Origin: Bacilli bacterium
GTDB lineage: Bacteria; Bacillota_I; Bacilli_A; RF39; UBA660
Reading direction: 5' to 3'
Length of the DNA: 10,187 bases
Assembly: GCA_022793555.1 (NCBI GenBank)
Contig: JAAWDB010000052.1
Location: 1-10,187, forward strand
The notes below the pieces were generated by a model. It saw nothing but the letters and a program-made list of their open reading frames with translations. It had not been told where the DNA came from and did no database searches. Positions 4,877 through 10,187 of this stretch are shown piece after piece (position 1 is the stretch's first letter; each line of letters starts with the position of its first letter). The position numbers and the translations under genes are program-made.

Positions 4877-5782
4877 ATGGACTTTCTAGACTTAAAAAAA
4901 ATTAAAGATATTGTATACTGGAAAAACTTTTTATCCCGTTTTTTAGTGCTATTGTTTGGTGTAACTCTACTAGCACTTAATTACAATTTATTTTTAGTAC
5001 CCAATAGTTTGGTAATTGGAGGAACGAGTGGACTTGCCATTATTTTTCAAAAATTATGGGGATTAAATCCACAAATATTTCTATATATAGCCAGCGGAAT
5101 TTTAATGATCATTAGCTTTATTTTTTTAGGGCGCGAAGAAACAATGAAAACAATTTTAGGAAGTATTTTATATCCATTCATGGTTTCTTTTACTCTTCCT
5201 TTAGCTGAATATTTAAAAAACTATGTAACTTTTGATTCTTTCTTAGTTGTGGTATTAGTAGCAGGATTACTAAGTGGTTTTGCTAATGGTATTATTTATA
5301 AAACGGGATTTACAACAGGTGGTAGCGACATTTTAATGAAAATCATTAACAAATATGCTCGTATTCCAGAAGGAAAAAGCGTTTTATATACGAATATCGT
5401 AATTATTTTAGCTGGTGGTTTTATTTTCGGCATCAACAAAATGATTTATGCGATCATCATTTTATACATTAGTAGTTCACTAGTTGATCGGATATTAATT
5501 GGTATTTCCAACAGTAAATTATTTTTTATTTATACCAAAGAAACCGAAAATGTAAAAAAATTTATTATCGAAGATTTAAAAAGTGGTGTCACCATGTTAG
5601 ATACCAAAGGAGGATTTCGCAAAGAAAAAGGCTACTTATTAATGTGTGTCGTTCCTACACCAGATTATTATTATTTTAAAGAATCCGTTCTAGCTATTGA
5701 TCCACATGCTTTCTTTGTAATTAATGATTGTTATGAAGTTCATGGTGGTGTTAAGAGGTCAAATTTACCATTTAATTCATGA
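4877..5782 (+). CDS. YitT/YvjA-family membrane protein with C-terminal DUF2179 domain
   Basis: A 301-residue protein with about five or six membrane segments in the first 210 residues, followed by a soluble DUF2179 domain (about 215-290, including GGFRKEKGYLLMCVVP). The family motifs NSLVIGGTSGLAI (43-55) and GFTTGGSDILMKI (144-156) are clear. YitT-family proteins are widespread in Bacillota; their transport or signalling role is not established. The start is placed at ATG 4877 rather than the longer in-frame 4844, because the promoter and ribosome-binding site lie between the two. No terminator separates it from ftsE 39 nt downstream, so read-through is likely. A relative, yvjA, is also near ftsEX in B. 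subtilis. The reading frame is continuous with ftsE except for the TGA stop. Confidence 0.9.
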   Translation: MDFLDLKKIKDIVYWKNFLSRFLVLLFGVTLLALNYNLFLVPNSLVIGGTSGLAIIFQKLWGLNPQIFLYIASGILMIISFIFLGREETMKTILGSILYPFMVSFTLPLAEYLKNYVTFDSFLVVVLVAGLLSGFANGIIYKTGFTTGGSDILMKIINKYARIPEGKSVLYTNIVIILAGGFIFGINKMIYAIIILYISSSLVDRILIGISNSKLFFIYTKETENVKKFIIEDLKSGVTMLDTKGGFRKEKGYLLMCVVPTPDYYYFKESVLAIDPHAFFVINDCYEVHGGVKRSNLPFNS

Positions 5783-5790
5783 GCGATCTT

Positions 5791-5799
5791 TGTTATACT
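5791..5799 (+). promoter_or_regulatory. Extended -10 promoter for the ftsEX operon
   Basis: TGTTATACT, a TGn-extended -10, lies 9 nt after the YitT-family stop. The hexamer 17 nt upstream (TTTAAT, 5771-5776) is a weak -35. Predicted start near 5806, about 16 nt before the GTG of ftsE. Confidence 0.6.
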
Positions 5800-5810
5800 G
5801 TACATAGTAC

Positions 5811-5817
5811 GAGGTGA
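5811..5817 (+). promoter_or_regulatory. Shine-Dalgarno site for ftsE
   Basis: GAGGTGA, 4 nt before the GTG start at 5822. The nearby ATG at 5817 is out of frame, so ftsE starts with GTG. Confidence 0.75.
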
Positions 5818-5821
5818 TGAA

Positions 5822-6535
5822 GTGAAACTCATTAAAGTCAAAAATTGCTATAAAGTGTACAAAAATGGTACAACAGCAATTGCTGATTTAAATATTGATA
5901 TTGATAAAGGAGAATTTGTCTTTGTTATTGGTTCAACTGGTTCTGGAAAATCCACATTTATCAAAATGCTTTATCGGGAAGAAAAACCGACGAAAGGTGA
6001 TGTCATTGTTGGAGGAATCAATGTTGCCAAACTAAGAAATTCTAAAGTATATAAATTACGGAGAAAACTAGGAGTAGTTTTCCAAGATTTCAAATTGCTT
6101 CCTAAATTAACGGTTTACGAAAATGTCGCATTTGCCCTAGAAGCTTTAGGAATGGAATCGAAAGAAATCCGCCCGAAAGTGATGAAGGCAATTGAAAATG
6201 TTGGTTTGAAAGAAAAAATACGAAATTTCCCTAGCCAATTATCTGGTGGTGAACAACAACGTGTCGCAATTGCCAGAGCGATTGTAAACAATCCTAAATT
6301 ATTAATATGTGATGAACCAACTGGTAATCTAGATCCTGATACCAGTCGAGAAATCATGGGGATCTTAGAAAAAATTAATCAAGAACTAGGAACCACTATT
6401 ATTATGGCGACTCACGACAAAGACATTGTTAATCGCATGAAAAAAAGAGTAATTGTCATTGAAAACAGTGTTTTAGCCGGAGATTATTTGAAAGGAAGTT
6501 ATAAAGCCCATGAGAGCGTTAAGAATACTAAGTAG
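5822..6535 (+). CDS. ftsE: FtsE, cell-division ABC ATPase
   Basis: A 237-residue ABC ATPase that pairs with FtsX at the division site and, through ATP hydrolysis, drives conformational change in FtsX to switch on a wall hydrolase outside. All ABC motifs are intact: Walker A GSTGSGKS (37-44), Q-loop Gln88 in VFQDFKLLP, signature LSGGEQQR (140-147), Walker B LLICDEP (160-166) and the switch His198 in ATHD. The FQDFKLL and PTGNLDP stretches are typical of FtsE. It starts with GTG. The last 26 nt overlap ftsX, so translation of the two is coupled. It is transcribed from the extended -10 promoter at 5791-5799 and probably also by read-through from the YitT-family gene. Confidence 0.97.
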   Translation: MKLIKVKNCYKVYKNGTTAIADLNIDIDKGEFVFVIGSTGSGKSTFIKMLYREEKPTKGDVIVGGINVAKLRNSKVYKLRRKLGVVFQDFKLLPKLTVYENVAFALEALGMESKEIRPKVMKAIENVGLKEKIRNFPSQLSGGEQQRVAIARAIVNNPKLLICDEPTGNLDPDTSREIMGILEKINQELGTTIIMATHDKDIVNRMKKRVIVIENSVLAGDYLKGSYKAHESVKNTK

Positions 6536-7403
6536 AAGCATTCGAGATTCTTTCAAAAGTGCTGGACGAAATTTTAGCTTAAGTATGGCGGCAATCACTT
6601 GCTCTACAATTACCCTAATTTTGGTAGCCGTTTCCATAGTCCTATCTTATAATGTAAGCGAAATTACTACTAATTTAGAAAAAGAATTAACAATCGTAGC
6701 ATATGTAAAAAAAGAAGCAACTGAAAGTAATATTGAAGAGCTAAAAAGCGAATTAAATAAAATTAATAATGTAGAAAATTATACCTATAAAAGTGCTGAT
6801 GAATGGAAAGCAGAAATGAAGAATGAATCAGAAACCTTAAATGCTACATTAGATTATTTAGAAACCAATCCTTTACTTGATTCATTTATTGTCAAAGTAA
6901 AAGATGTCACAGACTTAAAAAGTGTTACAGAACAAATTCGTAAATTTGAATTTATCTCATCTGCTGAATATGGTGAGGGAATGGTTGAAAATATAGTCGG
7001 AGCTTTTGATATTGTATCCAAAGGAACGATTGTTATTGTTGTAGCTTTAGTATTGGTAACAGCTTTTCTAATCAGTAATACCATTAAATTAACAATCTAT
7101 TCTAGAAAAAATGAAATCGAAATCATGCGTTTAGTAGGAGCAAGTAATATTGCTATAAAATTACCTTTCATTTTTGAAGGTTTTATTCTAGGCGTTTTAG
7201 GATCAATCATTCCAATAATTGTTACGATCTATGGTTACAACTTTCTATACGATAAACTAAATGGACATATTGTATCTAACATGATTACTCTAGTACAACC
7301 ATTTAACTTTGTTTTCTATGTAGCTTTTATTTTACTAGCAGTAGGATCAGTAGTAGGAATGTTTGGCAGTTACAGAGCTGTTAGAAAGTATTTAAAGATA
7401 TGA
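6510..7403 (+). CDS. ftsX: FtsX, cell-division membrane protein
   Basis: A 297-residue permease-like partner of FtsE. Four membrane helices are visible at about 25-47, 170-190, 217-245 and 267-287. Between the first two is the extracellular domain (about 48-168), which in this family contacts the wall hydrolase. The cytoplasmic loop YSRKNEIEIMRLVGAS (197-212) is the conserved region that meets FtsE. The start overlaps ftsE by 26 nt and the TGA stop overlaps the start of the M23 gene, so all three proteins are made as a coupled set. Length and topology are normal. Confidence 0.97.
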   Translation: MRALRILSRSIRDSFKSAGRNFSLSMAAITCSTITLILVAVSIVLSYNVSEITTNLEKELTIVAYVKKEATESNIEELKSELNKINNVENYTYKSADEWKAEMKNESETLNATLDYLETNPLLDSFIVKVKDVTDLKSVTEQIRKFEFISSAEYGEGMVENIVGAFDIVSKGTIVIVVALVLVTAFLISNTIKLTIYSRKNEIEIMRLVGASNIAIKLPFIFEGFILGVLGSIIPIIVTIYGYNFLYDKLNGHIVSNMITLVQPFNFVFYVAFILLAVGSVVGMFGSYRAVRKYLKI

Positions 7404-8599
7404 TGAAGAAAATAACGGTTTTATTAATTCTAATCCTAATTGTTTCTTTACCAATATTTCAGGTAAGTGCTAAAGAAGAAACGCTAGGAGATTTAAGAAA
7501 AGCATACGAAGCATTATTACAAGAACAAAAAGAAAATGATGCCAAAACTGAAGCGGCTAAAAGAGAAGAAGCAGCTAAAGAACAAGCGAAAAAAGAAGCT
7601 GAAGAAAATTTGTCTAAAGCACGAAAAGAAGAAGCGGATACACAAGAAAAGATTGATGAATCAAATGTAAAAATTGGTGAATTAAAAGCCTCAGCCGAAA
7701 AAACATTAGCGTATTTACAACAAATGAAAAGTCAAAATGCTTATGTCGAATATGTTACAGGTGCAAGTACTATGACTGATTTAATTACACGAATTGCAGC
7801 AATAGAACAAGTAACAAAAAGTATTCAAGATACCCTAACTTCATTAGAAGAAGAAATTAAAACTAATGAAAAATTGAAGTTAGAATTACAAGAAAAGCAA
7901 AAAGCATTAGATAGCGAAATAAAAAAATACCAAGCAGCTATTCAAAAAATTCATCAAAATATTGAAGAATATGACAAATTTGCCCTTGGATTACCTCAAA
8001 AAATTCAAGTAGCAAAAGACTTATATGAAGCAGAAAAAAAGACTTGTCAAGAAACCATTGGAAAAACCAGCGATGATGTTGTTATATCAACATGTACAAA
8101 TACTCAAATTCCACATAACTATGGTTGGTTAAAACCGCTAAATCGTGGAGTAATCACCAGTGAAGTAGGAACACGTTGGGGAGAGTATCACAATGCTTTA
8201 GATATTGGTGGAAACGCAGAAGGAACTCCTGTATATGCAGCAGCAGCTGGAAAAGTAACAGGAAAAATTTCAAAGTATCGCTGCGGAGGAAATATGTTAT
8301 ACATCGATGTGGTAGTTGGAGGAGTAACATATACAACTTATTACTATCACTTATTAAAATTCAATGTAAATGTTGGTGATATTGTTACTCAAAATACCAT
8401 TATTGGATGGGTAGGTGGAGGAAGTACTTCTACAGCTAATGGTGGATATGATGGTTGTACCTTTGGAGCGCATCTCCATTTTGGTGTCGCAAAAGGAAGA
8501 TTTACTGGAACCATCCAAAAGAGTAATGTTATTACTCCGCCTGGTTTTCCAAATCAATATGGATGGCGATTTAATAGTCGAACAGATTATTGGGGATAA
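7400..8599 (+). CDS. Secreted coiled-coil M23 peptidoglycan hydrolase, likely FtsEX-activated
   Basis: A 399-residue secreted protein. A signal peptide (about 1-24, ending VSA) is followed by a long charged coiled coil (about 27-235) of the PcsB/CwlO/EnvC kind, with a central AYVEYVTGASTMTDLITRIA hinge (114-133), and an M23 domain (about 243-385). The active site is complete: His264 and Asp268 (HNALDIG), His317 (YYYHLL), His358 and His360 (AHLHFG), so it should cut peptidoglycan itself. Like EnvC and PcsB it probably binds the FtsX extracellular domain by its coiled coil and is held inactive until FtsE cycles. Four cysteines (216, 232, 295, 353) are all extracellular. Two adjacent ATGs (7400, 7403) overlap the ftsX stop; either may be used. 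A strong terminator follows. Confidence 0.93.
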   Translation: MMKKITVLLILILIVSLPIFQVSAKEETLGDLRKAYEALLQEQKENDAKTEAAKREEAAKEQAKKEAEENLSKARKEEADTQEKIDESNVKIGELKASAEKTLAYLQQMKSQNAYVEYVTGASTMTDLITRIAAIEQVTKSIQDTLTSLEEEIKTNEKLKLELQEKQKALDSEIKKYQAAIQKIHQNIEEYDKFALGLPQKIQVAKDLYEAEKKTCQETIGKTSDDVVISTCTNTQIPHNYGWLKPLNRGVITSEVGTRWGEYHNALDIGGNAEGTPVYAAAAGKVTGKISKYRCGGNMLYIDVVVGGVTYTTYYYHLLKFNVNVGDIVTQNTIIGWVGGGSTSTANGGYDGCTFGAHLHFGVAKGRFTGTIQKSNVITPPGFPNQYGWRFNSRTDYWG

Positions 8600-8631
8600 A
8601 AGCGAGTTACTCGCTTTTTTTTCATTTTTTT
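8598..8631 (+). terminator. Intrinsic terminator of the ftsEX-M23 operon
   Basis: A 9-bp stem AAAAGCGAG / CTCGCTTTT with a 3-nt loop (8598-8618), then a T run. It begins within the stop codon of the M23 gene and is the strongest terminator seen here. Confidence 0.93.
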
Positions 8632-8639
8632 GTTATAGT
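8631..8639 (+). promoter_or_regulatory. Extended -10 promoter for whiA
   Basis: TGTTATAGT, nearly identical to the ftsE promoter TGTTATACT. The upstream T-rich terminator tail supplies no good -35. The predicted start near 8646 leaves a leader of about 11 nt. Confidence 0.55.
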
Positions 8640-8646
8640 AAATTCT

Positions 8647-8652
8647 GGTGAT
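8647..8652 (+). promoter_or_regulatory. Shine-Dalgarno site selecting whiA ATG 8657
   Basis: GGTGAT lies 4 nt before ATG 8657. In-frame GTG 8648 and ATG 8651 overlap it and are poor start candidates. Confidence 0.6.
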
Positions 8653-8656
8653 GGCG

Positions 8657-9586
8657 ATGACTTTTTCGACAAGAATAAAAGAAGAAATAACAAAACAACC
8701 AATTAATAGAATCAATATACAAAATGAATTATCAGCCATTATTCGTTATGATGCCAAAATTTTAAAAAATGGTATTACCTTATCTTTTGAAAACGCTGCG
8801 GTAGCAAGAAGAGTATATAAAGACTTTAAAGAACTGTTTAATGTATCGATTAATATTACCGTTCGTAATCAAAAACGTTTTCGCATTAAACAAATTTATA
8901 TCTTTGAAATTAAAGAAAAAGTAGAAGAAATACTAGAGTCTCTTTCTATTTACCATAATGGGAAAAAAATCGATATGAAAGAAGAGTATTTACTAGAGAA
9001 AGAAGATCAAATATCTTATATTAAAGGTACGTTTTTAGTAACGGGATCGATTAATGATCCAAGTACGAGTGGTTATCACTTAGAGTTCGTTTTTATGACC
9101 AAAAAAGATGCTCAGTTTATTCAAAAGCTTTTACTAAATATGGAATTAGATGCTAAAGTTTTAAAAAGATCCAATCGCTATATGGTATATATTAAAAGTG
9201 CCGAAATGATTAGCGATTTACTCAAAGCCTTTGAAACAACAGCTGCCTTATTTTATTTTGAAGACATAAGGATTTATCGTGATCATAAAAACATGGTAAA
9301 TCGTTTAAATAATTGTGAAATTGCCAATCAAGAAAAAACAACAACAACTGGCTTAAAACAATTAAAACTCATTGCAGATTTAAAAGAATATAATTTAATT
9401 GATTTAATGGATGAAAAAACTAAAATTGTAATGGAATATCGGGAGAAATATCCAGAATCATCCTATTTAGAATTAGCAGAAATCATTACTTTAGAAACAG
9501 GATACAAAATAGGAAAATCAGGAATTAATCATCATTTTATTAAAATGAATCAATTATTAGAATCTTATAAAAAGCAAAATGAATAA
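8657..9586 (+). CDS. whiA: WhiA, DNA-binding division/segregation regulator
   Basis: A 309-residue WhiA with the expected order: a degenerate LAGLIDADG homing-endonuclease-like fold (about 1-210; YIKGTFLVTGSINDP at 121-135, YHLEF at 140-144) and a C-terminal helix-turn-helix domain (about 225-305; GYKIGKSGINHHFIKMNQL at 282-300). FEDIRIYRD and NRLNNCEIAN (215-224) are family hallmarks. WhiA is a sporulation regulator in Streptomyces; in Bacillus it binds DNA and influences division and chromosome segregation without acting as a nuclease. The start at 8657 matches the family N terminus (MTFSTRIKEEI). It is usually the last gene of a rapZ-yvcK-whiA cluster; here it has its own promoter and follows the ftsEX operon. 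The whiA-clpP vicinity is common in Bacilli, but here the two converge. Confidence 0.95.
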   Translation: MTFSTRIKEEITKQPINRINIQNELSAIIRYDAKILKNGITLSFENAAVARRVYKDFKELFNVSINITVRNQKRFRIKQIYIFEIKEKVEEILESLSIYHNGKKIDMKEEYLLEKEDQISYIKGTFLVTGSINDPSTSGYHLEFVFMTKKDAQFIQKLLLNMELDAKVLKRSNRYMVYIKSAEMISDLLKAFETTAALFYFEDIRIYRDHKNMVNRLNNCEIANQEKTTTTGLKQLKLIADLKEYNLIDLMDEKTKIVMEYREKYPESSYLELAEIITLETGYKIGKSGINHHFIKMNQLLESYKKQNE

Positions 9587-9597
9587 TCCAAAACAGC

Positions 9598-10167
9598 TTA
9601 TAAAATACAATCGATTAAGCCGTATTTTTTTGCCTCTTTCGCATCCATAAAATTATCTCGATCCGTATCTTTTTCAATCGTTTTAATACTTTGACCTGTT
9701 TGGCTAGCAAGTATTTCATTTAACTTTTTTTTCATTTTTAAAATTCGTTCACAAGCTATTTTCATATCAGTAGCTTGACCTTCTACACCACCAAGAGGTT
9801 GATGAATCATAACCTCAGCATTCGGAAGAGCGCAGCGCATACCTGCCTCTCCACTACTAAGTAAAAATGCAGCCATACTAGCAGCCATTCCAATTACAAT
9901 GGTTCTTACTTTACTTTTTACAAAGTTCATCGTATCAAAAATAGCAAAACCTGCACTAACACTTCCTCCTGGACTATTAATATAAAGACAGATTTCCTCA
10001 TGACTTAACGAATCTAAATATAAAAGTTCAGAAACCACTAAATTCGCCGTCATATCATTAATCTCTCCCGTTAAAAATACGATCCGATCTTTTAAAAGTC
10101 TGGAATACAAATCATACGCATATTCCCGGTTACTACTTTTCTCTAAAACTGTTGGTACAATATTCAT
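9598..10167 (-). CDS. clpP: ClpP, ATP-dependent Clp protease proteolytic subunit
   Basis: A 189-residue ClpP serine protease subunit that assembles into a 14-mer and works with ClpX or ClpC to degrade regulators and damaged proteins in the cytoplasm. The catalytic triad is intact: Ser97 in GMAASMAAF, His122 in [10 protein letters not shown] and Asp171 in [11 protein letters not shown]. The head-domain motif [10 protein letters not shown] (61-70) and the N-terminal [23 protein letters not shown] are typical. Length and ends are normal. An AGAGGG site 7 nt upstream supports the ATG at 10167; the promoter would lie beyond the window edge. Its 3' end is 11 bp from whiA and no terminator hairpin is seen between them. 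Confidence 0.98.
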   Translation of the reverse strand: MNIVPTVLEKSSNREYAYDLYSRLLKDRIVFLTGEINDMTANLVVSELLYLDSLSHEEICLYINSPGGSVSAGFAIFDTMNFVKSKVRTIVIGMAASMAAFLLSSGEAGMRCALPNAEVMIHQPLGGVEGQATDMKIACERILKMKKKLNEILASQTGQSIKTIEKDTDRDNFMDAKEAKKYGLIDCIL

Positions 10168-10187
10168 GTTTTATCCCTCTTTTTCTA

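Noticed and set aside
6115..6357. Minus-strand reading frame opposite ftsE
   Set aside because: It mirrors the conserved ABC signature/Walker B region; no independent coding evidence.
8154..8651. Several short frames within the M23 domain of the ftsEX-linked gene
   Set aside because: Shadows of a well-supported gene; composition is unlike real proteins (Ser/Trp/Cys-rich).
9561..9608. Direct repeat CTTATAAAA at the whiA and clpP 3' ends
   Set aside because: Nine AT-rich bases; no target-site or att context, easily chance.
1..10187. tRNA, rRNA, riboswitch, CRISPR, IS or toxin-antitoxin module
   Set aside because: Every intergenic space is about 120 bp or less and is accounted for by promoters and terminators; no supporting structure or repeats seen.

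Overview
The window is AT-rich, densely coded bacterial chromosome. It suggests a low-GC member of the Bacillota, probably class Bacilli. The evidence is the gene set: rlmH, ung, a gerQ-type spore coat gene, a yitT/yvjA-type gene, ftsEX with a wall hydrolase, whiA and clpP. Shine-Dalgarno sites are strong. TGA is used as a stop (ung, the YitT-family gene, ftsX) and every Trp is TGG, so the Mycoplasma code does not apply. The cell has peptidoglycan, since there are two complete M23 hydrolases and FtsEX. gerQ implies an endospore former or a recent descendant of one. The exact genus cannot be read from the window.

Layout. 1-930: the 3' end of rlmH runs straight into ung (+), closed by a hairpin shared with the convergent gene. 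928-3789: three minus-strand genes, each with its own signals. Reading along the minus strand these are a LemA-family membrane protein, an M23 peptidase with C-terminal wall-binding-like repeats and no signal peptide, and a membrane-anchored Ig-like/C39-type papain-fold protein. 3865-4417: a compact metallo-beta-lactamase-fold hydrolase (+), convergent with gerQ (-) across one bidirectional terminator. 4819-4858: a short divergent region in which a good sigma-A promoter for the YitT-family gene overlaps a sigma-E-like promoter for gerQ. 4877-8625: the YitT-family gene, then the tightly coupled ftsE-ftsX-M23 operon with its own extended -10 promoter and a strong terminator. 8631-10187: whiA (+), convergent with clpP (-) with only 11 bp between them.

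How the genes fit together. The main theme is the cell envelope and division. FtsEX, an ABC-type transducer, is encoded with a secreted coiled-coil M23 hydrolase that it very probably activates at the septum. WhiA (division and chromosome segregation) and ClpP (regulatory proteolysis) follow. The minus-strand M23 protein and the Ig-C39 protein add two further envelope-directed enzymes. rlmH and ung are housekeeping genes.

No RNA genes, insertion sequences, CRISPR arrays or clear prophage block were seen, and no gene-free stretch exceeds about 120 bp. Nothing is plainly a new multi-gene system. The most unusual items are the signal-less M23 protein with a palindrome next to its ribosome-binding site, the FtsEX partner that joins a PcsB/CwlO-like coiled coil to a catalytically complete M23 domain, and the overlapping divergent promoters at gerQ.
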